Of a stretch of DNA of 64,000 nucleotides, positions 49,195 to 59,052 are shown piece by piece. Position 1 is the stretch's first letter. Each line of letters opens with the position of its first letter. Source of the DNA: Lysobacter sp. (GTDB lineage Bacteria > Pseudomonadota > Gammaproteobacteria > Xanthomonadales > Xanthomonadaceae); contig JABFRN010000001.1 in the NCBI GenBank assembly GCA_013141175.1, forward strand, positions 620,001 through 684,000. Reading direction: 5' to 3'. Below the pieces are notes generated by a model, which saw nothing but the letters and a program-made list of their open reading frames with translations, had not been told where the DNA came from and searched no databases. The translations under genes were made by a program, and so were the position numbers.

Positions 49195-49955
49195 CAGGTT
49201 TTCCTTCTTGCGTGCACGAACAGAGGCCAGCGCAGCCGCTGCGTTTTGCCGGAATCGCCCCATGCTTCGGCGATCTCCCAGCCGTGGACCGCGACCGGAT
49301 CGATGCCGTGCGCCTCGCGATAGCGTTTCACCGCCGAATAGCTGGAGAAGTAGTCGAGCATCCGCATCAGCGGCCAGTCGACGGCGATCTCGCGCACCGG
49401 CAGTGTGCCCGTATCGACGGCATCGAACGGAAACGCGAAATCGGCGTAGGCGCGATCGACCAGAAAACGTTCCGCCGGCCATGCGTCGCGGATGCGCGCG
49501 GCGAATGCGCCGACCGCTTCGCGCAGTGGTTGCGGCACTTCGATGTCCTGATACCCCCAGGCCACGAGTACGCCGCCGGGTTTCAGCACACGCGCGCATT
49601 CGGCGAAGAACGCGGGCCGATCGAACCAGTGCAGCGCCTGCGCGACGCAGACCGCATCGGTGCTGGCGTCGGCCAGACTGCAGTGTTCGCCCGGTTCCAC
49701 CGCGAAGCGGACCTTGTCGACCTGCCCCGCCTGCGCGATCTGCGATGGGCTGGGGTCGGTGGCGAACACATCGTCGAAGACTCCGGCCAGCCCACGGCTG
49801 GCCTGACCGCTGCCGCAACCGGCGTCCCAGACGCGGCCGTTGGCGGGCGAAATGCCCGCGATCCACTCGAACAGTGCCTGCGGATATTCGGGCCGCGCAC
49901 TGGCGTATTGCGTGGCGACCGCCGAGAAATGATCGGAGAAACCCGCTCCGCTCAC
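49194..49955 (-). CDS. Class I SAM-dependent methyltransferase inside the riboflavin operon
   Basis: 253 residues. SAM motif VWDAGCGSGQASRGLA, then DPSPSQIAQA, ADASTDAVCVAQALHWFD and LKPGGVLVAWGYQ: a Methyltransf_11-type fold. The start (SDHFSAVATQYASARPEYPQALFEWI) is typical of a family of uncharacterised small-molecule methyltransferases. It overlaps ribD by 4 nt and ribE by 1 nt, so it is expressed with the riboflavin genes, but it is not a known riboflavin enzyme. Substrate unknown. Confidence 0.9.
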   Translation of the reverse strand: MSGAGFSDHFSAVATQYASARPEYPQALFEWIAGISPANGRVWDAGCGSGQASRGLAGVFDDVFATDPSPSQIAQAGQVDKVRFAVEPGEHCSLADASTDAVCVAQALHWFDRPAFFAECARVLKPGGVLVAWGYQDIEVPQPLREAVGAFAARIRDAWPAERFLVDRAYADFAFPFDAVDTGTLPVREIAVDWPLMRMLDYFSSYSAVKRYREAHGIDPVAVHGWEIAEAWGDSGKTQRLRWPLFVHARRKT

Positions 49956-51085
49956 GCGAGACGCTCCGGGCGCAGCAGCAGGCGCAGATCGTCGCCGAGC
50001 CGGCGCGTCTCCACGGTCTGCAGACGCAGGCGCTGCGACATCTCGTCGATATGCAGCCCATCGAACAATGGCCGCGCGTCGGCGCCGAGCAGCACCGGGG
50101 CGACATACAGCAGCACTTCATCCACCAGATCCGCGCGCAGCAAGGCGCCCGCCAGCGTCGCGCCGGCTTCGACCTGCACTTCGTTGATGCCGCGCGCCGC
50201 CAGCAGTTGCAGCACGGCGGTGAGATCGAGCAGACCATCGCGCATCGGCACGACCGCATGCGCCGCGCCGAAATCACGCGGCGGTTTCGCGTTGGCCGAA
50301 TGCAGATACAGCGTCGGCGCGGCGCCGTCGCGGATGCGACCGCGTCCGACCGTCGCCAGACCCGGATCGAGCACCACGCGCAACGGCGGCACGAATGCGA
50401 TGCGTTCGCCGGACGCGCTGTCGTCGGACGCGCTTTCGTCGAAGCGCACGGTCAGCTGCGGGTCGTCGGCGAGCACCGTGCCCGCGCCGGTGAGCAGCGC
50501 ACCGGCACGTGCGCGCCAATGCATCACGTCGCGGCGCGAAGCCTCGCCGCTGATCCACTTGGAATCGCCGTTGGCCAGCGCGGTGCGGCCGTCGAGGCTG
50601 GTCGCGAGCTTCACCCGAACCCACGGCCGCTTGCGTTCGACGCGCGACAGGAAGCCGTGATTCAGGTGTCGCGCCGCTGCGGCCATCAGACCATGCTCGA
50701 CCGCGATACCCGCTGCTCGCAGTGCATCGAAACCCGCCCCATCGACCTGCGGAAACGGGTCGCGCATCGCGGCCACGACACGGCCGACACCGGCCGCGAT
50801 CAATGCATCGGCGCAAGGCCCGGTCTTGCCGGTATGCGCGCAGGGTTCGAGGGTCACGTAGACGGTGGCGCCGCGCGCGCGGTCGCCGGCCGCCTGCAGC
50901 GCGACGATTTCCGCATGCGGTCCGCCCGCGACCGCGTGCCAGCCTTCCGCGATCACCGCGTCGCCATCGGCGATGACGCAGCCGACCATCGGATTGGGTT
51001 TCGTGGTGTACGCGCCGCGCTCGGCGAGTCGCAGCGCGCGCGTCATCATCGCGTGATCGGTCGCGGAAAATGCCGTGATCGTCAC
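49952..51085 (-). CDS. ribD: Bifunctional riboflavin deaminase/reductase RibD
   Basis: 377 residues. Deaminase domain (1-145): HAEIVAL, TLEPCAHTGKTGPCADALIAAG with zinc His and Cys ligands, NPMVGCVI. Reductase domain (about 150-377): WVRVKLATSLDGRTALANGDSKWIS, ARAGALLTGAGTVLADDPQLTVR, VQVEAGATLAGALL. The start is GTG at 51085, 5 nt after the nrdR stop; an ATG twelve codons later is an alternative. Confidence 0.97.
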   Translation of the reverse strand: MTITAFSATDHAMMTRALRLAERGAYTTKPNPMVGCVIADGDAVIAEGWHAVAGGPHAEIVALQAAGDRARGATVYVTLEPCAHTGKTGPCADALIAAGVGRVVAAMRDPFPQVDGAGFDALRAAGIAVEHGLMAAAARHLNHGFLSRVERKRPWVRVKLATSLDGRTALANGDSKWISGEASRRDVMHWRARAGALLTGAGTVLADDPQLTVRFDESASDDSASGERIAFVPPLRVVLDPGLATVGRGRIRDGAAPTLYLHSANAKPPRDFGAAHAVVPMRDGLLDLTAVLQLLAARGINEVQVEAGATLAGALLRADLVDEVLLYVAPVLLGADARPLFDGLHIDEMSQRLRLQTVETRRLGDDLRLLLRPERLA

Positions 51086-51090
51086 GGCCG

Positions 51091-51615
51091 TCAGCGCTTC
51101 TTCTTGTCTTTGTCGAAGCGCACGACTTCGCCGCCCAGCAAGGGCAACTGCCCTTCGCCGGGCAGCTCGCGTTCGAGCCGGTCGAGCTCTTCACGGAAGT
51201 CGGCCACGTCCTCGAACGCGCGATACACCGATGCGAATCGCACGAAAGCGACATGGTCGAGCTTGCGCAGCTCGGCCATCACGAACTCGCCGACGCGGCG
51301 CGACGCCAATTCGCGTTCGGTGGTCATCCGCAATTGATGCACCACAGCGCGCACCGCCGATTCGATCTGTTCTTCAGACACCGGTCGCTTGTGCAGCGCA
51401 CGATCGAAGCTGTGGCGCAGCTTGCGCGCGTCGAAATGTTCGCGGCGACCGTCGGACTTGATGATCGCCGGCAGCTTCAGTTCCACCGTTTCAAGCGTGC
51501 TGAAACGCTCGCCGCAGGCTTCGCACTCGCGGCGACGGCGGATCGTGGCGCCGTCTTCGCTGACGCGCGAATCGATGACCCGGGTGTTGTCGTGCTGGCA
51601 GAAGGGGCAATGCAT
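51091..51615 (-). CDS. nrdR: Transcriptional repressor NrdR
   Basis: 174 residues. An N-terminal zinc ribbon ([17 protein letters not shown] and [15 protein letters not shown], two CxxC pairs) is followed by an ATP-cone (about 49-139). NrdR represses ribonucleotide reductase genes in response to ATP/dATP. First gene of the rib-nusB run, preceded by a repeat element and glyA, a conserved order. It has a 20-residue charged tail beyond the usual length. Confidence 0.98.
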   Translation of the reverse strand: MHCPFCQHDNTRVIDSRVSEDGATIRRRRECEACGERFSTLETVELKLPAIIKSDGRREHFDARKLRHSFDRALHKRPVSEEQIESAVRAVVHQLRMTTERELASRRVGEFVMAELRKLDHVAFVRFASVYRAFEDVADFREELDRLERELPGEGQLPLLGGEVVRFDKDKKKR

Positions 51616-51624
51616 GATGGATGA

Positions 51625-51707
51625 CGTAGGGTGGGCCTTGGCCCACCATTCTCCTTTCGATATCGCGATGTCTGTCGCCGCGATGGTGGGCCGGGGCCCA
51701 CCCTACG
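51625..51707. repeat. Palindromic repeat (GTAGGGTGGGC type)
   Basis: Perfect 13-bp outer inverted repeat (CGTAGGGTGGGCC at 51625-51637, complement at 51695-51707) plus a second 10-bp pair (GGCCCACCAT at 51640-51649 with ATGGTGGGCC at 51683-51692). It lies between glyA and nrdR. Such elements are frequent intergenic repeats in proteobacteria; it may end glyA transcription. Confidence 0.85.
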
Positions 51708-51719
51708 GAATCTCTGCAA

Positions 51720-52970
51720 TCAACCGTAAACCGGAAACTGCCGGCACTGTTTGGTGACGTTCTCGCGCACCCCGGCGATGACGTTCTCATCGGTCGGGTT
51801 GTCCAGCACATCGCAGATCCAGTGCGCCAGCGCCACGCACTCCGGCTCCTTGTAGCCGCGCGTGGTAACGGCGGGCGTACCGATGCGCAGGCCGGAGGTG
51901 TAGACCGGCTTCTGCGGATCGTTGGGCACCGCATTCTTGTTCACGGTGATGTGCGCGCGACCCAGCGCTTCTTCCGCATCCTTGCCGGTGATGCCCTTGC
52001 CGATCATGTCGACCAGCATCAGATGGTTGCGGGTGCCGCCTGAGACGATCTTGTAGCCGCGCGAGATGATGGTGTCCGCCATCGCCTGCGCGTTCTTCAC
52101 CACCTGTTGCTGGTAGTCCTTGAACTCGGGCTCCAGCGCTTCCTTGAAGGCGACGGCTTTCGCTGCGATGACATGCATCAAAGGGCCACCCTGCAGGCCC
52201 GGGAACACCAGCGACTGGAACTTCTTCTCCAGTTCCTCGTTGGCCTTGCAGACGATGAAACCGCCGCGCGGGCCGCGCAGGGTCTTGTGCGTGGTCGAGG
52301 TGACGACGTGCGCGTGCGGCACCGGGTTCGGATACACGCCCGCAGCGACAAGACCGGCGACGTGCGCCATGTCGACGAACAGATACGCACCGACCTTGTC
52401 GGCGATGGCGCGGAAGCGCGCCCAGTCGACGATCTGCGAGTAGGCGCTGAAGCCGCCGATGATCATCTTCGGCTTGCTTTCCAGCGCGATGCGCTCGACT
52501 TCGTCGTAATCGATCATGCCCTGGTCGTTGACGCCGTAGGACACGATGTTGAAGAGTTTTCCGGAAATATTCGCCTTGGCGCCGTGGGTGAGATGGCCGC
52601 CGTGCGCCAGCGACATGCCCAGCACGGTGTCGCCGGGTTTCAGCAGTGCGAAGTACACCGCCTGGTTGGCCTGTGAGCCCGAATGCGGCTGGACGTTGGC
52701 GTAGTCGGCGCCATAGAGCTGCTTCAGGCGATTGATCGCCAGGGTTTCGGCGATGTCCACGTATTCGCAGCCACCGTAGTAACGCTTGCCGACGTAACCC
52801 TCGGCGTATTTGTTGGTGAGCTGGCTGCCCTGCGCTTCCATCACCCGGGGGCTGGCGTAGTTTTCGGACGCGATCAGCTCGACGTGATCCTCCTGGCGGC
52901 GGTTCTCAGCCGCGATCGCCGCGGCCAGCTCGGGATCGAAACCTTCAATACGGGCATCGCGCGAAAACAT
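51720..52970 (-). CDS. glyA: Serine hydroxymethyltransferase
   Basis: 416 residues (417 in E. coli). PLP enzyme interconverting serine and glycine with transfer of a one-carbon unit to tetrahydrofolate. Motifs: [65 protein letters not shown] and the cofactor Lys in [18 protein letters not shown] Shine-Dalgarno precedes the ATG. Confidence 0.99.
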   Translation of the reverse strand: MFSRDARIEGFDPELAAAIAAENRRQEDHVELIASENYASPRVMEAQGSQLTNKYAEGYVGKRYYGGCEYVDIAETLAINRLKQLYGADYANVQPHSGSQANQAVYFALLKPGDTVLGMSLAHGGHLTHGAKANISGKLFNIVSYGVNDQGMIDYDEVERIALESKPKMIIGGFSAYSQIVDWARFRAIADKVGAYLFVDMAHVAGLVAAGVYPNPVPHAHVVTSTTHKTLRGPRGGFIVCKANEELEKKFQSLVFPGLQGGPLMHVIAAKAVAFKEALEPEFKDYQQQVVKNAQAMADTIISRGYKIVSGGTRNHLMLVDMIGKGITGKDAEEALGRAHITVNKNAVPNDPQKPVYTSGLRIGTPAVTTRGYKEPECVALAHWICDVLDNPTDENVIAGVRENVTKQCRQFPVYG

Positions 52971-53034
52971 CGGAACTCCGGGGGCGGGGTGATTGCGGCA
53001 TTGTAGCCCACCGCCGCAGGCACTTCCGCCCACG

Positions 53035-53059
53035 AAAAACGCGCCCCGAAGGGCGCGTT
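53035..53059 (-). terminator. Intrinsic terminator downstream of the RcnB-like gene
   Basis: Minus strand: 9-bp stem AACGCGCCC/GGGCGCGTT with a TTCG tetraloop, followed by a run of T. It lies 47 nt after the RcnB-like stop and 65 nt before the glyA start, separating the two. Confidence 0.92.
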
Positions 53060-53105
53060 GCGTTGGGTGGAATCGTTGGTCCGGACTGCCTCGGTGGAAA
53101 CTGCC

Positions 53106-53597
53106 TCAGTGGAACAGGACCTCGGCGATGATCCCGGTCGCGATCGCGACCAGCAGGAAATCGCCACGGTCGTCGCGCCGCCAGTGATAGCCGCGCGGCG
53201 GCTGGCGCAGGCCATAGCCGTAGTAGTCGTTCACGACATAGGTCGGGGCATAACCGCGGGTGTTGTAGCGCGCGCCGCGCGACCAGCGCGGGTAGGCGTC
53301 GTAGCGCGGCGGTGCATGGCGAGGGGCGATATAGACGACACGATCCCGGCCGTGGCGGCGGTAATTCCGGTCGTCGTCCCGCCGATGCCGATCATAGCGA
53401 TCATCGTCACGGTCGTCGTAGCGTCCGTCATAGCGGGATTGGCTCCGGGAGTCATTCCGGTAATCGCTGTAATCATCGTTGTGGTTGCCGCGGCTGCGAT
53501 GTCCGTCTCGGGCCATCGCGGCAGGAGCGGCCAAGATGGCGGCGACTGCCAGGATCGTCAGTACGGGCAGGCTGCGGGCGGTGTTCAAACGCTTCAT
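53106..53597 (-). CDS. RcnB-family periplasmic protein
   Basis: 163 residues with a signal peptide (LPVLTILAVAAILAAPAAMA, cleavage near residue 29). The next 60 residues are extremely rich in Arg, Asp, His and Tyr, with repeated YDDRDDDRYDRHRRDDDR-like units. The C-terminal 50 residues hold the RcnB motif: VVNDYYGYGLRQPPRGYHWRRDDRGDFLLVAIATGII. E. coli RcnB affects nickel/cobalt homeostasis; here the acidic/His-rich linker could bind metals, but this is inferred. A GAGGAG RBS precedes the ATG. Divergent from ettA. Confidence 0.87.
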   Translation of the reverse strand: MKRLNTARSLPVLTILAVAAILAAPAAMARDGHRSRGNHNDDYSDYRNDSRSQSRYDGRYDDRDDDRYDRHRRDDDRNYRRHGRDRVVYIAPRHAPPRYDAYPRWSRGARYNTRGYAPTYVVNDYYGYGLRQPPRGYHWRRDDRGDFLLVAIATGIIAEVLFH

Positions 53598-53834
53598 CCG
53601 GGTGCTCCTCATGCGTCGGGGGTGGGTACGGTGCGAGCATGCCCCGGCCTGTCTGAACGTATTCCGTCCCGGACAGGGCGACATGGGTCGGCGTTCAGTC
53701 GACCCGCAGCCTGCCGTCGATCCGCACCCGTGGCGCAGGCCCGACCGCTGTCCGCCCGCTATAATGCGCGGCTGACCCGACCCCACTCGCGGCCCTGCCA
53801 TGCAGGTCGCCGCTGCCCGCCTGCGGAGCTTTCC

Positions 53835-55499
<1,665 letters not shown>

Positions 55500-55502
55500 T
55501 CG

Positions 55503-55528
55503 AACGCCCGCCTTCCCGGCGGGCGTTT
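55503..55528 (+). terminator. Intrinsic terminator of ettA
   Basis: 10-bp stem AACGCCCGCC/GGCGGGCGTT with a 5-nt loop, 3 nt after the ettA stop codon, ending in TTT. The T-run is short but the stem is strong. Confidence 0.85.
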
Positions 55529-55631
55529 CACATCCGGCGTCGACCAATCTTCCGAACTGAGGCACAGTTCACCGGATCGGCCCGGAATCGAGCACCCGAC
55601 ACGCTTACGCACGACACGCATCTTTGAAATC

Positions 55632-56483
55632 ATGACCGACATCCAGAGCAAGAAGACGCCAGATCCGATGCGAGGCTTCATCGACCGACTCCGCGACCGT
55701 TGGGAGCATGCCGACACGCTCGTCTGCGTCGGCCTTGATCCCGAGCCCGCGAAGTTCCCGTCGAAGTTCGCCTGCGACCCCGACGCGATCTTCAATTTCT
55801 GCCGCGACATCGTCGACGCCACCGCGCCATACGTCTGCGCGTTCAAACCGCAGATCGCGCATTTCGCGGCGGCGCATGCGGAGGAAGCGCTGCGCATGCT
55901 GATCATGCACATCGGCTTCCGCTACCCGGACATTCCGGTGATCCTCGACAGCAAGCGCGGCGACATCGGCAGCACCGCGCAGCACTACGCCAGCGAAGCC
56001 TTCGACCGCTACTGCGCCGACGCGGTGACGGTGAACCCATACCTGGGCCGCGATTCGGTGCAACCCTTTCTCGACCGCGCGGACAAGGGCGTGGTCATCC
56101 TGTGCCGCACCTCGAACCCGGGCGCGGGCGATCTGCAGGACATGGTGGTGGGCGGGCGCCCGCTGTACCAGCACGTGGCCGAGAAGATCGCCCGCGACTG
56201 GAACGACAACGGCAACTGCGCGCTGGTAATGGGCGCCACCTGGCCGGAACAGTTGCGCGACGTGCGCACCCTCGTGGGCAATGTGCCGTTCCTGGTGCCG
56301 GGCATCGGCGCGCAAGGCGGCGATATCGAGGCAGTGGTACGCAACGCGAAGACCGCCGACGGCACCGGCCTGATCATCAGTTCGTCGCGCGCGATCCTGT
56401 ACGCATCGAACAACGACGATTATGCCGAAGCCGCCGCGAGTGCCGCACGCGACCTGCGCGACGAGATCAACCGCTGGCGCTGA
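55632..56483 (+). CDS. pyrF: Orotidine 5'-phosphate decarboxylase (type 2)
   Basis: 283 residues, final step of UMP synthesis. Motifs: LVCVGLDPEPAKFP, VCAFKPQIAHF, the catalytic LDSKRGDIGSTAQHYA (Asp-Lys-x4-Asp) and FLVPGIGAQGGDI. The length and the DIGST motif mark the longer group 2 enzyme rather than the E. coli type. It faces the DUF3667 gene with a 21-bp gap. Confidence 0.97.
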   Translation: MTDIQSKKTPDPMRGFIDRLRDRWEHADTLVCVGLDPEPAKFPSKFACDPDAIFNFCRDIVDATAPYVCAFKPQIAHFAAAHAEEALRMLIMHIGFRYPDIPVILDSKRGDIGSTAQHYASEAFDRYCADAVTVNPYLGRDSVQPFLDRADKGVVILCRTSNPGAGDLQDMVVGGRPLYQHVAEKIARDWNDNGNCALVMGATWPEQLRDVRTLVGNVPFLVPGIGAQGGDIEAVVRNAKTADGTGLIISSSRAILYASNNDDYAEAAASAARDLRDEINRWR

Positions 56484-56504
56484 TCCACCCGGACGGCCCG
56501 TCTG

Positions 56505-57305
56505 TCACGCATGGCGGGGCATGCCGAACATGACGATCACGGCGACGACCGTCAGCACCAGATTGACGAACAGGTACAGCCCGAAGCCCAGCATCGCACG
56601 CAACGCGGTTTTCCAGCGCGGTTGCTCGCTGAAGAACTGCACCAGGGAAAAGATGCCGTAGCCGATCATCAGCCACAGGACCCAAACAATGGTGCCGGGA
56701 AACCAGCGCTGGAACGGAATCGAAAGCCCCCACATGATCAATGACTGCGCATTGATGAATGCCGTGATCACCAGCCATTCCGGATAATTCAGATTCCGCC
56801 AGCGCCAGAACGCCAGCTTGAACGCCACCGCTTCCAGCGGCAACAGCATCAAGGTGACTGCGGCGTAATGATGGTTCATCCATGCGTTCACCGCCTCGAA
56901 AGCGGCGAAGATGGGCGCCGGGTCGAACTTGCCGTCTCCGCCGCCCCGGGTCGCATCCGCAAAGCCGCGTGAGAAAGCCGCCCCAATCACGTCGCCGCCC
57001 GACAGATAGTTGGTGAGGAACACCACGAAAGCGGCCGAGACCATCGTCAACAGCAGCGGTTTGACATGCTGGGCCCGCCGTCCATCGATGTAGTCGCGAA
57101 TCAGATGACCGGGGCGAAGCATCAGGTTCTTCAGCGTGTACAGAATGCCGCGATCCATATGCAGCACGCTGTGCTCGAACTCGTGCCCGAGGAAATGCCA
57201 GTCGATGCGATGCGTCGGCGTGGGCTGGCCGCAGGCCGGGCAGAACTTCTGGTCCGTGCCATCGACGGCACGGTCGCAGTTGGCACAACAAGTCGAATCA
57301 AGCAT
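56505..57305 (-). CDS. DUF3667-type zinc-ribbon membrane protein
   Basis: 266 residues. An N-terminal zinc ribbon (CCANCDRAVDGTDQKFCPACG) is followed by HEFEHSVLHMDRGILYTLKNLMLRPGHLIRDYIDGRRAQHVKPL, a signature of DUF3667, and about five membrane helices. Function unknown. It is 3 nt downstream of a glycosyltransferase gene on the same strand and is probably co-transcribed with it. Confidence 0.88.
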   Translation of the reverse strand: MLDSTCCANCDRAVDGTDQKFCPACGQPTPTHRIDWHFLGHEFEHSVLHMDRGILYTLKNLMLRPGHLIRDYIDGRRAQHVKPLLLTMVSAAFVVFLTNYLSGGDVIGAAFSRGFADATRGGGDGKFDPAPIFAAFEAVNAWMNHHYAAVTLMLLPLEAVAFKLAFWRWRNLNYPEWLVITAFINAQSLIMWGLSIPFQRWFPGTIVWVLWLMIGYGIFSLVQFFSEQPRWKTALRAMLGFGLYLFVNLVLTVVAVIVMFGMPRHA

Positions 57306-57308
57306 GTT

Positions 57309-58169
57309 TCAGAATCCCCCGCGAGCAATGGCCCGCCCCAGTCTGGTCAAAAGCACGAACGAACAGCGCGCCCATATCATCGTCCACACCGCCGCGCGCG
57401 TCGACCAACCGTGACGCCGCGCGTCGAACTTGCGGAAGTAGCGCCACAGCCCGCGATGCTTGTGCCATTCGACGAACAGCGGCCGGGAACGACTGGAGAC
57501 GCCGCGCACGTGGACGACGCGCAAGTCGTTGGCGACCGCGACGAACGCGCCGGCTTCGCGCGCGCGGCGGCACAGATCGAGGTCTTCGGCATGCAGGCGA
57601 TAGCCCTGGTCGAAGCCTTCGATGCGCACCATCAGCGTGCGCGGCAGGAGCATCAGGGCGCCGGAAATCACCGGTACCGCCTGCAGGGTTTGCGTGTCGT
57701 CGGCGTCGATATCGAGTCTGCGCGCAGCCGCGCCGTGCAGCATCGCCGCGAAATCCGGATCGCGCCGTCGCGCGGCGCCATCGCGAACGCCGGTCTCGTC
57801 GACCAGATCGGCACCGAGCAGCGCATCGCGTGCGCAGGCCTGCGCATGCGCACGCAGTCGCGCAAGGGTGTCGACCTCGACCATGCAGTCCGGATTGACG
57901 AACGCCAGCCAGCTCGAACCGCTGTCGTCTGCACCCTGATTGCAGGCGGTACCGAAGCCGGGGTTGTCGGGATTGGCGATGAAACGGACGCGCGTATCGG
58001 CCAGCGCATGTCGCTGCACGATCTCCAGCGTGCCGTCGGTGGAGGCGTTGTCGACCACGCGGATCTGGGCGATACCGTCAGCCGCGCGCAGACGCTGCAG
58101 GCACAGTTCGATGGTTTCGGCGCTCTGGTAGGTGACGACGACAACCGCGATGTCGGCCACTCGGCTCAT
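57309..58169 (-). CDS. Family 2 glycosyltransferase (rhamnosyltransferase-like)
   Basis: 286 residues, GT-A fold. Start VAVVVVTYQSAETIELCLQRL-like, nucleotide-sugar motif RVVDNASTDGT, NPDNPGFGTACNQGA, the acidic VNPDCMVE and FDQGYRLHAEDLDLCRRA (catalytic ED region). This matches the WbbL-type subgroup that adds rhamnose or related sugars to envelope glycans. Acceptor unknown. Overlaps the next upstream gene by 4 nt. Confidence 0.9.
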   Translation of the reverse strand: MSRVADIAVVVVTYQSAETIELCLQRLRAADGIAQIRVVDNASTDGTLEIVQRHALADTRVRFIANPDNPGFGTACNQGADDSGSSWLAFVNPDCMVEVDTLARLRAHAQACARDALLGADLVDETGVRDGAARRRDPDFAAMLHGAAARRLDIDADDTQTLQAVPVISGALMLLPRTLMVRIEGFDQGYRLHAEDLDLCRRAREAGAFVAVANDLRVVHVRGVSSRSRPLFVEWHKHRGLWRYFRKFDARRHGWSTRAAVWTMIWARCSFVLLTRLGRAIARGGF

Positions 58170-59029
58170 GACGTCTCCTCGTCGCCGCGCGCGGCATCGA
58201 CGGTAAAGAGATCGGGCTGTGTGCGCAGCTCCGCATTGTCATAGGCATGGCCGAGCGCAGTGCGCAGCGTGTGCAGCGGATCCTGCATCAGGAACTGCGC
58301 GAGCCGCGCGTGCCACGTCGGCCAACGCGCGGCGAGCGTATCGACATCGTCGCCCAGGGGCATCCCTTCGCCGCCCCGCGCAACGAACGCGGTTTCGCAC
58401 AGGACATTCCGCCAACCCAGGCCGGCCATGCGCAACGACAGATCGACCAGTGCGGCGTGCCACGACGCGTAGCTTGCGGCATCCAGCCCGCCCGCCTTCC
58501 GTCGCGCGCTGCCGCGCAGGAACACCGCGTGATTCACCGCTGCGGGCAGCTCCGGATGATGCGGCGGCAGCGAAGCCGCGGCGCGCGCGAGTCGCGCGGG
58601 TTCGTCCGGAACCGGCATCACCTCGCCCACACGCGGCCACGATGCGGTCTCGCCGGCGTTGCACCACGGGGTCGCAGTGGCGATGGCGGGATCGCGCGCA
58701 GCGCAGGCGACAAGCTGCGTCGCCCAACCCGGCAGCGGCACCGCGTCGCTGGCCAGCACCAGCACATCGGCGTCGCCGCAGGCTTTGAGCATCTCATCGA
58801 GGTGCGCGGCTTCGCCGATGCTGCGCGGGCGGCGGGTGTAATCGGCCTGCAGCGCGGTGCGCGCGAGCCAGCGCTCGACGATGGCGAGGCCGCGCGGGCC
58901 CGCCTGCGCATCGTCCGCCAGCCACGCGCGCGTGCCAGGCGGCGTGCCGGCATCGAGCGCGGCCAGACAGGCATCGAGGGCGTCGTCGTCGACGCCCACC
59001 GGAACCAGTACGACGGGCAGTTCGCTCAT
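58166..59029 (-). CDS. Divergent glycosyltransferase-like protein
   Basis: 287 residues. It begins LPVVLVPVGVDDDALDACLAALDAGTPPGTRAWLADDA, a GT2-like first strand, and has a DADVLVLASDAVPLPGWATQLV segment at the place of the acidic motif, but the DxD is not standard. The middle and C-terminal parts (HAVFLRGSARRKAGGLDAASY and later) resemble GT2 proteins. It is coupled to the GT2 gene by a 4-nt overlap and lies 23 nt after gspD, so it may be part of the same transcript. Function unknown; could be inactive. Confidence 0.7.
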   Translation of the reverse strand: MSELPVVLVPVGVDDDALDACLAALDAGTPPGTRAWLADDAQAGPRGLAIVERWLARTALQADYTRRPRSIGEAAHLDEMLKACGDADVLVLASDAVPLPGWATQLVACAARDPAIATATPWCNAGETASWPRVGEVMPVPDEPARLARAAASLPPHHPELPAAVNHAVFLRGSARRKAGGLDAASYASWHAALVDLSLRMAGLGWRNVLCETAFVARGGEGMPLGDDVDTLAARWPTWHARLAQFLMQDPLHTLRTALGHAYDNAELRTQPDLFTVDAARGDEETS

Positions 59030-59052
59030 TGCGAAGAGCGAGCGCCGGGACT

